DNA from: Diphasiastrum complanatum
Taxonomy: Eukaryota; Streptophyta; Lycopodiopsida; Lycopodiales; Lycopodiaceae
DNA: 64,000 bases
Direction of reading: 5' to 3'
NCBI GenBank assembly: GCA_029204225.1
Contig: CM055112.1
Location: forward strand, 29,664,703-29,728,702
Below the pieces are notes generated by a model. That model was not told where the DNA came from, did no database searches, and worked only from the letters and a program-made list of their open reading frames with translations. Below, piece after piece: positions 38,501-47,207 of the stretch. Numbering within the stretch: the first letter of the stretch is position 1; every line of letters begins with the position of its first letter. The position numbers and the translations under genes were made by a program.

Positions 38501-41500
38501 AATGACTTAGAATGATTTAATTTAGCTAAGTTGCTTCACAAAGAAACCTATTTTTGTAGTGTAATAGGCAATATTCATTTTTTTTGACATACCACTACAA
38601 AAACCTTAAAATTTACACTTTAAAAGTCGGTAAAGGTTCCAAACGTTTGGATGATTTTCCCAAACGTTTGAAACGTTTCACGTTTGGACGTTTCAAACGT
38701 TTGGTTGCAACTGTGATCTCAGTAAATCACCAGCCGTCTTGATGTTTTGGCTTCTTGGAAAGCTTGACATCTTTCTGCCACTTGTATGTAGGTAAGATTG
38801 TCGTCCATGAAAATTCGTGTGTTCTTCCATTTGTCTTTTTGCCGCAAAGCATCCCTATGGCTGGTGGGTTAGGTAAAACGAATGATCAAGGTGGTATTAT
38901 CTCTGAATGATGCCTTGGTATGAGCACTTTCCTTGGCGTAGCTTTTTGGTGTGTTTGTCAATAGTTCCATGGCTTGCTCGAGGTCGAGTCTGAATGGATA
39001 CCAACTATGATTGGGTGAAGTTGCCAATCCAATAATCACAATTGTAGAAGGCAATAACCAATGAAGTTTTCCTCTCAAATAGTAGCTACTGCTGAATCAC
39101 TAGTAATCATTTTCTTTCAATCAACAATGAGCTACCGATTACCAATCATCTTCCATTTGAGTGATGGCTTAACAGAAACCTTGTAGGCAGAGAAAAATGA
39201 AATGCACCTGAATATCAAGTTAAGAATACATCTACTTACAAAATGTCCAATGTAGAACAAGTAATATCAATATGATGAATTATTTAACAATTTCGGCTTG
39301 AACACAGCCTGAAATTGAAAATGAATAGAAGATCCTCCTAGAAAAGAGCCACAAACTAAGTCTCCTACAAAGAACTCAAGACACAAAGACGATAGGCTGA
39401 AATTTCATCGTGAAACTGCTAGATATATTGTTGGTGTTGGGAAGGTTCCACTCTAGAATCTCCCCTGTAGATTAAGGCTAACATCACCTGGGAGTGAATG
39501 ACTTTGCATTAATTGCTCTACTAGAAGGAACAAAGCCATATGAGTTGAGGGATCCATGTGCCCAAGGATAATAAATGTCACCATGGAACCAGTAATGACT
39601 TAGGTCCCCATTGATGTAATGTCTGGAAATTCATGTCCATAAGTGGTAACATTGTATCTTTGTTGTCAATGGCAGTGTTTATCAATTCGGTGAACTATAT
39701 TAGACTTTCCTTTGGTTTGGTTCTTTTAAGTAAGTACAAGTTTTTGAGCTTAAACACAAATTTTGTTGGGGGTGAAGGGCCCAGTTCAAGGGCCTTCTGT
39801 CTCCTGAAGCCAATGGCCCAAGTCTACTGTCATTTTGCCCTGTGAAGCAAATAGGCCTGAGGCCCATTGGCTTCACGGGCAGCGGGGCCTTAGACCAGGC
39901 CCTTCCCTAAATTTGCATAAAAAAACAAGGTTAGTATTTGATGGTGAACCATGTTAAGTTATTTTGCATATTTGCTTATAGTCTCGTTGGTCATTGTTGC
40001 CTCTGCAGGAGAGAGCTTGTGATTGGCATAATGTCAGGTTGGAGTCGAAAGCTCTTCGAAGTCTTAGGAGCATTCTACAACAGAGGAAATTGCTTGATCA
40101 ATCTGCTTTTTTGCATTCTCATAAGAGGTTCTTAAAAAGAGCTTTTTCTGCATTTCAAGATTGGCTAGATATGCGATGCATAAAGCAATCAAATTATTTT
40201 AGTGCCAGTCACAGTTTTCAGATAAACTCGAAGAAGAAATGCTGGATCTTGTGGAAAGAACACTTGCACATGTTGAAGAGTTTAAAGAAGGCCCATCTGC
40301 TTGCAAAATTGTTTTTTGTATGGAGAGCCCACTTTCAAACCAAAAAGGAAATTAAGCAGATTCAAGCTCATCAATTGGCTAAGCTGCAAAAAATTCTCTA
40401 TAAGTCAAAACTTTCCAGGATCTGGAGCCATTGGATTATAATATGGAGAGAGTTAAGAAGTCAAGAAGTGAAAAAAGCCTACGTAGTTAATAGATCCAAG
40501 TCATACAGGTTGAGGTCTGCTATGAAGGGGTGGCTGATTCTTGCACAAGAAAAACAATTACATGCTCATGTCAAGAACAAAGCTCGGATGCTCTATAGGA
40601 CTTCCTTACAAAAGATGGTGCTTGAAGCATTGCTGCACTTTAAGAAAAAAAGGTAGCAAATGATCAATAGTAATTTCTGTTCTTGGACAAGTACCAAGTC
40701 TTTTTTGGTTATAGAAAGTTCAAAAGAAAAATTAGTCCTGAAGTTTTAGCAATTATATTTGAGATCTATAATGCTGCTGGGCTTTATGTTTTAAAATGTT
40801 GTTGTTCCCAGGAAGGCAGTCAACTTGAATTGTTTGCACAAATCATTATGTCTGCCATAATTCTTTTCACATCAGAACGTAAGACCTCCAACATTCGTCA
40901 TTTCTGCAAGAATCTGCCTCCGTATTTAGCTTATGCTTTATGCTTCTGTTTTTGGTTGCCAAAATGTGCTGAGACTGCCCTCTGCAATTCTCTCCACATG
41001 GATGAGATTGTTGGTTTACTTGAGCCTTATTACGTCTAATAGGTCTGATTTCTTTCTTTATCCATAAACATCTGTTATGCTTATTAAAGAATGCAATTTT
41101 TCTGAGCGTATCCACTTTGGCCCACTTAAGCTTTATTGTCATGTTTTGGTAGTTTGTAAATGAGGATGAATACTATTACGGGAAGTTGGTCACTTTAAGT
41201 CCAATGGTGGTGGAGTAAGTCAACAAACTCAATAGGATAGCAATTACGAATAGTTGGTTTTTCAGAGCTCTATAATCATTGTTAAGAAATTAAGGCCATC
41301 TACCGTATCAGCTATTGCACCAACTGGCGAACTATCAATGCACATGGCAAAAGACAAGATACCTGGTGCTGGCTTTCAACCTGCTTAAGCGTGGACATGC
41401 AGTACGATGGTCTAGGTGCTAGTATTGGACCTAGAAGAATATAAACGTGCTAATCACATCCGACAAGGTTGTAGCGCTTGAGGCTTGTCAGATACATTCT

Positions 41501-43372
41501 AATACTGCCACGAAAGGTCAATGACTGCCTAAGGGGGATTGGTAGCACTAGTGCCTCCTGAGCAAAGTCTAGTAATGTGACTACCTTTTAAATTCAAGTA
41601 GTTGCAGCACAAGCATTTGAAAGGCTCAGAAAACTGCTTTACCATAAGTAAATAGCAAATGTTTTGAGAATCTACATCATAGAAAGTGTATTGCTAAACA
41701 TCTTAAATAATAGAGACACGTGGTAGGCTCAAAGTAACCTCACCCAAAGGTGTACATCAATCAACTTTGTAGATATATCATAGCCCTGATGCTGTATAGA
41801 GCTACCTGATTTGCAAAGTCACCTAGCGCAATACTGAATGGCCGTAAACATCTCAATACTCTGAAATGAATGAGAATAGGCAACCTCCACATGGAAAGAT
41901 TGGGGTGAATCCTTAGGAATAGCACGGATTTGCGAGAGAACCTCACGGATTTGCGAGAGAACCTTATTACTAATGAAAAGGTGAATGTTGCCTGTATCAG
42001 CCAAAGAAAGAAACTCTCTACCTGAGATCCATACTTATGTTCAAATATATCATGTCTAGCTCTACCAGTCCCGGTAGCATAGGCTAGCTATGCATGGCAT
42101 GCTCTACATCATCGATGGGTGGGTGTGTTAGAAGCTCCTCAATAATCTGGTTATGTGTGGTATTACATCTTATTGCTGCTTAGTATCATGTGAATCTTTA
42201 ATTGGATAGATACAATGTTATAATATCATAATAACAGGTATCTTTGATTTGTGTGTGAGGAAAATTTGTAACTTATCTTGGTTTCCTCTCCATTTTGCAT
42301 ATCCACAACATCTTCCCGATTGTGGTTTAATCTTGCGACACGTTTCATATGGATTGATGATTCATGCTTCTTGTTGAGGGCCCAGTTGCTGATATTAAAC
42401 AACATAACTTTCTCATCAGAATACACATGGTTTGGATGAGGCATGTTGTTTCAGATTGATGCTTAATCATCTGTTATTTGAATTCATCCTTCAAATTTTC
42501 CGTTATAATATGATATGCTGCTTTTCAGTAATCACTATCCTAGAAGCTGTAGGACTTAAAGGTAATTTTCTTGAAATCTTGTTATGTTTATCTAACATAT
42601 TTCCATAGTGAAAGAATGCTTCAGCACCTAAAACAGAGTCAATTGATTGTCTTGTAGCCATGAGAAGACCATCACCAAGCAGTCTTCGGAGAAGAATTCT
42701 ACACCAACAGCTCATGTTGGCTGGAACCGCCCCTTGCCTCGCAGACCAGCTTTTATATTACATGATTCACCAGATCTGATCATACCCACTTCATCTCAGA
42801 CTCAAAACTGCACTCACTCAGCTCCTCTTACAGGCACTGCAAATGTAAAGCATGAATGCAAAAAATGTCATTTGGGTTTGACAGATCCAGAGATGATAAC
42901 CAATGAAATTCTGTGGGTGGAAAGCATACTTTCAAGCTATGAAGATTTAAGGACAGAAATAGAGCAACAGCAAGCAGATTTGGCTGTCGTTGAGCAGAGT
43001 GGTAAGGGCTGCCAATCATAAACCAACTATTCTCCTTCTGCATTCAAGGTTTAGAATTTAGGGTTTAAATTTATGGTAATTGTATTGGATGCAAGATATT
43101 CCCTTCAATGCACAAGCAATTCACAAGTATATGAAGCTTAATAACATTACTCTATCATTTAAGTGGTTTAATCAGTTCACATTTAACTTAATGATCTAAA
43201 GCACTGTGCCATCACGGCAGATCTTGTAGAACAGGGTAGAAAGCTTCATCAATCAGGACAAAAACTTGCAGCATTACTACAAAGGGAACGTATCATGCGG
43301 CCTATGATCCAAGCAATAGCAGAGATAATGCCCAAGCTGCGGATTAAGAAACTGTTGGATTCTTGTACCTGA
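20264..43372 (+). CDS. Spliced host gene, Sfi1-like (centrin-binding repeat) protein, 3' part
   Basis: Exons with matching phases and GT-AG borders: up to 20558, 20799-21131, 24763-24836, 40009-40652, 42658-43001, 43221-43372 (TGA at 43370-43372). Reading through the joins stays open to the stop. The product is basic and helical, with Trp/Phe-centred repeats such as [64 protein letters not shown] and [15 protein letters not shown], spaced about 33-36 residues. This resembles the LLxxxFxxW pattern of Sfi1 repeats, which bind centrins at centrosomes and basal bodies. That assignment is inference from pattern alone. The C-terminus has a [10 protein letters not shown] Cys pair and a helical tail. 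Upstream exons and the start codon were not found. Introns of 3.6 and 15.2 kb are filled with transposons. Confidence 0.75.
20799..21131 (+). CDS. Exon of the Sfi1-like gene
   Basis: Follows a strong acceptor (TTTTTCTTCTTACAG, ending 20798). The two bases CT complete the phase 1 codon of the previous exon. It encodes [15 protein letters not shown] and [15 protein letters not shown]. Donor choice is uncertain: GG|GTACAA at 21131 (phase 1) fits the exon at 24763, while AAG|GTGCTT at 21082 (phase 0) would join directly to 40009. Both are frame-compatible, so the two may be alternative forms. Confidence 0.7.
22386..23290 (+). pseudogene. Ty3/gypsy RT and RNase H relic (intronic)
   Basis: 22386-22727 has [20 protein letters not shown] and [13 protein letters not shown], then KDDILTY in place of the intact F-x-DD box, then [11 protein letters not shown]. 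After a frame break, 22773-23111 gives RNase H ([20 protein letters not shown] and FESKKL), and 23115-23280 gives [19 protein letters not shown]. It lies in sense orientation within the 21132-24762 intron. Gag, protease and integrase are absent. Confidence 0.85.
23283..23719 (+). repeat. Gypsy LTR remnant and primer-binding site
   Basis: 23283-23345 (CATACGCTCATTGGGACACTT and onward) resembles the reverse complement of the gypsy LTR fragment at 4216-4260. At 23708-23719 TGGTATCAGAGC is a perfect plant tRNA-Met primer site, preceded by GACAAC. Between them is a Lys-rich frame (23403-23636) that I do not consider a gene. After the primer site no gag is recognised. Confidence 0.5.
23720..24762. 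other. Intronic sequence, no recognised feature
   Basis: Lies between the primer site and the candidate 24763 exon. A pyrimidine-rich tract and branch-like sequences precede the exon. Nothing else could be assigned. Confidence 0.4.
24763..24836 (+). CDS. Candidate 74 bp exon of the Sfi1-like gene
   Basis: Bounded by a pyrimidine-rich acceptor (AAATTTCCCTACCAG) and a consensus donor (ACG|GTAAGT). It is open only in the phase needed after a donor at 21131, encodes [20 protein letters not shown], and ends in phase 0, which matches the exon at 40009. No transposon motif covers it. It may be skipped when the 21082 donor is used. Confidence 0.55.
24837..26125. other. Intronic sequence, no recognised feature
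   Basis: Starts with the GTAAGT donor. No recognisable domain, no clear repeat boundaries. Confidence 0.4.
26130..26400 (-). repeat. Dispersed repeat, inverted partner of 35316-35560
   Basis: The reverse complement of this segment shares GATAGGCCAAACCTTGTCA, AGGTATTAGGGTGAATCCATG and TCAAAGTTAATCGTATTCAA-type blocks with 35316-35560 on the plus strand. It lies just beyond the integrase end of the minus-strand gypsy element, so it may be 3' untranslated or LTR sequence. The inverted partner shows that a separate copy exists nearby. Confidence 0.6.
26430..27092 (-). pseudogene. Gypsy integrase, core and C-terminal part
   Basis: Minus strand 27092-26852 reads [15 protein letters not shown], then [15 protein letters not shown] and [12 protein letters not shown]. 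After a break, 26782-26576 gives [19 protein letters not shown]. These are the conserved landmarks of the gypsy integrase core. It is the direct continuation of the zinc domain at 32881-32580. Confidence 0.85.
27093..27917 (-). repeat. Copia 3' LTR (825 bp) of the intronic element
   Basis: On the plus strand it runs TGTCGCAGAAG...TTTCTGACA, with TG...CA ends. Its inner edge abuts CTCCTTCTTG, the complement of a purine-rich tract, as expected for a minus-strand element. It matches 31880-32579 closely, including the GTTTCGTTTTCGTCTTCTTC block. Confidence 0.85.
27859..31814 (-). pseudogene. Ty1/copia polyprotein, nearly full length but disrupted
   Basis: Minus-strand order is complete. Gag is 31814-31251. 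Two CCHC knuckles ([14 protein letters not shown] and [14 protein letters not shown]) lie in 31251-30871. At the protease active site the family's D-S-G is D-S-stop (TGA for GGA, near 30871). Pre-integrase and integrase run 30837-29932 with [11 protein letters not shown] and SDNGGEY, then a TAG and continuation 29859-29299. RT is 29413-28314 with a one-base frameshift near 29200 and an intact VDD box ([10 protein letters not shown]). RNase H is shortened, and its end ([13 protein letters not shown]) is at 28068-27859. Several lesions make it inactive. Confidence 0.9.
31868..31879 (-). other. Primer-binding site of the intronic copia
   Basis: The minus strand reads TGGTATCAGAGC, a perfect plant tRNA-Met match, directly abutting the LTR start TGTCACGG at 31880 and 54 bp from the gag ATG at 31814. 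Confidence 0.9.
31880..32579 (-). repeat. Copia 5' LTR, truncated at its outer end
   Basis: Matches 27093-27798 but lacks the last ~119 bp present in the other copy. At GATTCACGAATG it passes straight into gypsy integrase sequence. About 40 gypsy codons are also missing at this junction, so a deletion spanning the LTR end and its flank explains both losses. Confidence 0.8.
32580..34668 (-). pseudogene. Gypsy protease, RT, RNase H and integrase zinc domain
   Basis: 34668-34423 has [15 protein letters not shown], the end of a retroviral-type aspartic protease. 34244-33894 has [20 protein letters not shown] and [15 protein letters not shown]. 33924-33628 has [15 protein letters not shown] and the intact catalytic FIDDILVYS. 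RNase H near 33090 reads [20 protein letters not shown]. 32881-32580 has [15 protein letters not shown] and CSACQVN. Frames change between pieces. It is less decayed than the other gypsy relics here. Confidence 0.85.
34900..36300. repeat. Intronic sequence with a dispersed repeat (35316-35560)
   Basis: No coding domain. 35316-35560 is the inverted partner of 26130-26400. The rest may be leader or LTR of the split gypsy element, but no primer site was found to prove it. Confidence 0.45.
36560..38230 (+). pseudogene. hAT-type transposase relic (intronic)
   Basis: A BED zinc finger start ([15 protein letters not shown], near 36590) is followed, with frame changes, by a DUF659-like region ([17 protein letters not shown], then [18 protein letters not shown]) in 36779-37300. 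Next come YNASNC, where the family has DNASN, and [15 protein letters not shown] near 37380-37420. [12 protein letters not shown] is near 37750. An acidic tail ([15 protein letters not shown]) ends at a TAG near 38230. These are the signatures of plant hAT DUF659 transposases. At least three frameshifts are needed, so it is a dead copy. Terminal inverted repeats and target duplication were not found. Confidence 0.85.
38551..38710. repeat. Back-to-back CACTA-like ends and AAACGTTT palindrome cluster
   Basis: TTTTTGTAGTG (38551-38561) and CACTACAAAAA (about 38593-38603) face away from each other across 31 bp, resembling CACTA transposon termini. From 38636 to 38705, AAACGTTT occurs four times with extra partial copies, as in subterminal transposase-binding repeats. 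No CACTA transposase is present. It may instead be terminal sequence of the neighbouring hAT relic. Confidence 0.45.
38720..40005. other. Intronic sequence, possible minus-strand coding relic and small hairpin
   Basis: Minus strand 39078-38730 looks faintly protein-like across two frames ([20 protein letters not shown]) but I cannot name it. At 39806-39873 GAAGCCAATGGCC pairs with GGCCCATTGGCTTC, forming a hairpin inside a GGGCC-rich patch. A pyrimidine-rich tract precedes the 40009 exon. Confidence 0.35.
40009..40652 (+). CDS. Main repeat-bearing exon of the Sfi1-like gene
   Basis: Acceptor TTGCCTCTGCAG ends at 40008. The donor is AAAAAG|GTAGCA at 40653, phase 2. The 214-codon stretch holds at least five Trp/Phe-centred repeats ([69 protein letters not shown]). 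It shows clear internal similarity to the exon ending at 20558 (Phe-x(3)-Phe-x(2)-Trp followed by a Lys-rich LW block). This is the strongest evidence for the repeat-protein assignment. Confidence 0.8.
40653..42657. other. Intron of the Sfi1-like gene
   Basis: From the GTAGCA donor to the TTGTCTTGTAG acceptor. No transposon domain was recognised. Short frames (for example 40683-41039) have no family motif. Confidence 0.55.
42658..43001 (+). CDS. Exon of the Sfi1-like gene
   Basis: Acceptor TTGATTGTCTTGTAG ends at 42657 and the first base completes the phase 2 codon. The donor is G|GTAAGG at 43002, phase 1. It encodes a Ser/Pro-rich linker, [16 protein letters not shown], a C-x2-C pair in [10 protein letters not shown], and a helical segment [16 protein letters not shown]. 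Confidence 0.75.
43221..43372 (+). CDS. Last exon of the Sfi1-like gene
   Basis: Follows the acceptor CATCACGGCAG (ending 43220). Two bases complete the phase 1 codon of the previous exon. It encodes a 50-residue helical tail ([20 protein letters not shown], then [14 protein letters not shown]) and ends at TGA 43370-43372. The join is open only in the predicted phase, which supports it. An AATAAA signal lies at about 43744 beyond the microsatellite. Confidence 0.75.
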
Positions 43373-43667
43373 TTGGGAGTTAAACTTTCTTTTTGGAGTG
43401 GAAAAAGAAACAGCATGCTATATAAGTAGCTGTTTAACCCATGTGTGTATTTGAAGGCAAGCCTATCAAAAATACGAACTAAACATAATGAGAATGATCA
43501 CTCAGAGACAAATTTGGCATTTGTGTAAGATTTTTAATCACAATTTGTTCCAATTCCAAAAGTAATTGGATCGGATTCACTGTGAGTCATTTTTGAATCT
43601 TGTAACATGCTCCTTTCTGTAAATTTAAGGGCTTGAAAAATTGCTCAAAGTATTCTGAAATTTATTT

Positions 43668-43675
<8 letters not shown>

Positions 43676-43732
<57 letters not shown>
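43676..43732 (+). repeat. (TC)n microsatellite, ~57 bp
   Basis: Uninterrupted CT/TC dinucleotide run about 300 bp after the stop of the Sfi1-like gene. Arg/Glu-alternating frames on the minus strand are artefacts of it. Confidence 0.95.
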
Positions 43733-43735
<3 letters not shown>

Positions 43736-43799
43736 ATTACTGTAAATAAATAAATTACGCGAGGGCCGTGGCATGTGTGCGCGTAAGTCCATAGCCCAA

Positions 43800-44990
43800 T
43801 GAGCAAAAATTGTATGATCTTGTCGAGTCGAAGATATACCAGTCGGGATATCGTTTTCATCGAAGATCAGTTTATCGACCTCAAAGGCAAGGGCAAAGCT
43901 CATATAACCGAACTATCAAACTTTCCCAAATTATCAAACTTTTCAGTTTCCAAGACTATTCCTATTGAAGGTCCTAGCTCGTCCACTCCAATCGAACAGC
44001 TTATCAACAGCGAATCCGAAAAAGATGATGTTGCAGTTCAGCAACTACAGCATGACGAAAATAATCAACTTCGTTCATTTTCCTGAAGATTGACAAGAGA
44101 ACACAGACCACCTATAAGATATATCGACGAGTCTACGGCCTATCTTGTTCAAGAGCCGACTATTGTCGAAGAGGCACTCAGTCAGCCTAACTTCGATCTT
44201 TGGAAAGAAGCTATGGATAAAGAGTATTCATCCCTTATCAAGAACCAGACTTGGACTATTGTCAAATTACCTACCGGTAGAAATATAGTTGATTGCAAAT
44301 GGATATTCAAAATCAAATAAAAGGTAGATGGAAGCATCGATCGAAGAAAATCTCGACTTGTCGCGAGAGGATTTGCTCAAGTACATAATGTTGACTACAT
44401 TGAGATTTTCAGTCCAATAGTTAAACATTCTTCAATCAAACTTGTATTGTCATTTGTTGTTGCAACAGATTTAGAAGTACATCAAATGGATGTACAGACA
44501 ACATATCTTAATAGAGTTATCGAAGAAGATATTTACATGATGCATCCCGAAGGTTATACTATCAAAGACAAACAGAATCATGTATGTAAACTCCATAAAG
44601 TACTTTATGACTTGAAGCAATCTGCTCGAACACGGTTTCAAAGGATCAACACTTTTCTTATCAATCACAGTTATAAACCAAGTACTTCAGATTCTAATGT
44701 CTACTTCAAGTCAGTGTAGCATTCTTTTAATATTATCACTTTGTATGTAGACGACACAGTGCTTTTCAGCAACAATATCGATCTAATAAAATAAGCTAAA
44801 TCAATGTTGTCATCAGAATTCGACATGACCGATCTGGGCGAAGCTCATTACTGTCTATGTATTCAAATCCAAAGAGACAGAAAACAGAAGTTGATTTACA
44901 TCACTAAACAAAGATACATTCACAATATTATGAAGCTAAAGACTTGCCCTAACAGCTTTGCAAGCAAATTTTTCGGGAAGTCCTAACTGG
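43800..44990 (+). pseudogene. Ty1/copia RT relic
   Basis: Plus-strand pieces run from the integrase C-terminus into RT. 44090-44320 has NFDLWKEAMDKEYSSLI and NIVDCKWIFKIK, then a TAA. RLVARGFAQVHNVDY follows near 44355. 44447-44719 has VHQMDVQTTYLN and EEDIYMMHPEGY, then a TAG. YVDDTVLFS (intact catalytic pair) is near 44745, and 44804-44986 has DMTDLGEAHYCL. The element is cut off before RNase H. Sequence from about 45000 (TATAAATAG near 45078) may be LTR, unproven. Confidence 0.85.
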
Positions 44991-44999
44991 ATGAATGCC

Positions 45000-45910
45000 A
45001 TCGCATTAGGGCCAACCGACTATTGCAATTTGCGACCTAATAGCTATCCTACTGGATACACGCTAATTTCTTCAGTATAAATAGTTGATCATCAAAGGCT
45101 TCTCTAACTCTCTAGCTCATTTTTCTTTTCATAGTTCTATTAGAGTATTGTTATTCGCGCTTACTGCTTATCAGCGGAGGTGCGTCGGACGGAGTTTTTA
45201 ATTACTCAGAGATAGCTTAGAGTACGTGGTTTAATTAGTTATGTTTTGTGCTCTCATCATTTGATTTGTACATGCTACTTACTGAATCAATCTATCTTTT
45301 TATTGCGTTCAATATCATGTCAGAATGTATGCTTCTCTGTAGTTATTTGTAACCGATAAATCTCTTATTGTTTTGTCTGTTCTGTTGAATGCTTCAACAC
45401 TGCAATATTAAATACATCATTGTTTGGCTATGAAATCACTTTAGTGCTAATGATTTCAAAGTTAGTTGCTAAAAGATTGAGCGTGACTTATGTCATTACA
45501 ACTTTGTTCAATTATTGATAGGCGTAGTCATGCATTAGGAAAGAAGGCTTATTCCGCTGTGTTCGATAGGTCGCTCATAGTCTTCGACTTATCGAATTGA
45601 CTCTCCTTCACTTTCCTCTTTCCAACATAAATCACATGGCTTCATGTTGCCTCCAGCTATTGTGTCATCAATGGATGATATATTCACTATATTTAATGCC
45701 TTTGTACACTAGGTTAGTAGGATACCATCATTTTCATACCAATATACTTGTGATTGAGGCATGCTATCAAAGTTATCTCCACAACAAGTAGGGAGTGGAT
45801 TAACAGCTCCTTTTTTAGGAGATATTTGTGCATTTATTTAAACATGTTAATTCACTATATTAAATGCTTGATGTGTTGTGATTTTCTAGCAGATTAACAT
45901 ATTATGTGGT
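45000..45910. other. Possible LTR-like non-coding sequence
   Basis: Contains a TATA-box-like TATAAATAG near 45078 shortly after the truncated copia RT. No second copy was found in this window, so an LTR cannot be demonstrated. Nothing else recognised. Confidence 0.3.
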
Positions 45911-45916
45911 TGACAA

Positions 45917-47132
45917 ATGGAAGCAACAATTCACTTCCAAGGAGAATTCATTGATTCAATCGACATCCCCCTCATTAACGTTAAAGTTATCCTCAATAAG
46001 GACTTCCTGCAGAGAAAATCGCAGGACATGGACGAGTCAATTTGGTCAATGCAAAAATATGTACGAATGATGATGAGCCCATCAGAATTACCATTGATGG
46101 ACAAAAGGACATGGAAGGTGTGGAGCAATTTATCCTTGAGAGCAATGTGTCAAGCGAGTTCGTGGTAACGTTGCTTGATCAAACATGCAAAGCTAGAAAG
46201 AAATGGTATGAACAAGTTTCACACGTGGACATCCTGGAGACATCCAGCAGTTCTTCAGATTGCGATACTTTAAACAAGAGTTATGTCCATGAACAGCCGA
46301 GAGTGGTACTGATTGAATCTCTTGAAGGCATGCACACAAGTAGTAGTAATCCAATAGCACTTGAGGCAAAGGGCTCAGATGTGTGCTTGGGCATTAGTAC
46401 AATTAAATCCATTTTGGATAAGCCTGGTAGTGGTATGCTTAAAAGACTCATTGTCCAAGCTGATACAATTCAAAAAGTCGATGAGCTTCCACGCACGTAC
46501 AACGACAATATTGTATTGTGTTCGAGTTGCCACCAACGTTCGATAAAAAAACACCAATGGACGAAATGGAACATAAATTTGATGGTCATATTTAACCGGT
46601 TACAAGCAATGTGAAATTCGATGGACTGGTTAGAGTCTCGTACTATGCAGGGGTGTTTGAATGTTTTATGGTAAATCGTCCACACTTTAGAAATAAAAAC
46701 GACAAGAACACTATTTAATTCCAAGGTAACATAAATAAAAGATTTCTTGTGGGCACTCTCTCCCACAGTAACGATACACTATCATGTTCATACTGCAAAG
46801 GTGCTTTGACATGCATTGGACAGTGTACATGCACAACATATTATGTAATGCCTAGAGACACATGCAACTGTAGGCTAATGCTCCATGTGGGAATGCATGT
46901 GCATAGAGCACAATGTGGGGTCTCTAAAAAAACAATTGACACAGTCAAACAACTAGTGCAAGAAGAAGTACTTGTAGACAGAACAATTGGTCCCAGACAA
47001 ATCCAAATGAAAATTGTGAAAGACCTGATAGAAGCCTCCATCATGAAGGGGAGTAATTCATGTGTTGAAAAAGTGGGAGAAATGGAACTAGAGACGCTGC
47101 TCGATGAGCTTGCACCATTAGTTGAAAATTGA
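45917..47132 (+). pseudogene. Unidentified Cys/His-rich gene relic
   Basis: Three plus-strand pieces appear to form one product. 45917-46040 starts MEATIHFQGEFIDSIDI and shifts frame into 46042-46614 (PIRITIDGQKDMEGVEQF, then FVVTLLDQTCKARKKWYEQ). After a short gap reading VSYYAGVFECFMVNRPHF, 46749-47132 has a Cys/His cluster (CSYCKGALTCIGQCTCTTYY, then LMLHVGMHVHRAQCG) and a helical tail. The C-x2-C, C-x-C and HVGxHxH spacing suggests metal binding, and resembles pieces of transposon-associated proteins, but I cannot name the family. One frameshift and one stop argue for decay. It ends 76 bp before a copia LTR. Confidence 0.5.
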
Positions 47133-47207
47133 AGGTATAATTTATTTGAGCAGAATAGATTACTAATACCTATAATTTTTTTGTAAACTTACGTCCCACA
47201 TCATATT

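Noticed and set aside
40683-41039. 118-codon plus-strand frame after the large Sfi1-like exon
   Set aside because: It lies between a donor and acceptor whose phases match exactly without it; no repeat motif of the gene is visible in it.
43625-43903. Minus-strand frames with long Arg-Glu alternation
   Set aside because: Artefact of the (TC)n microsatellite.
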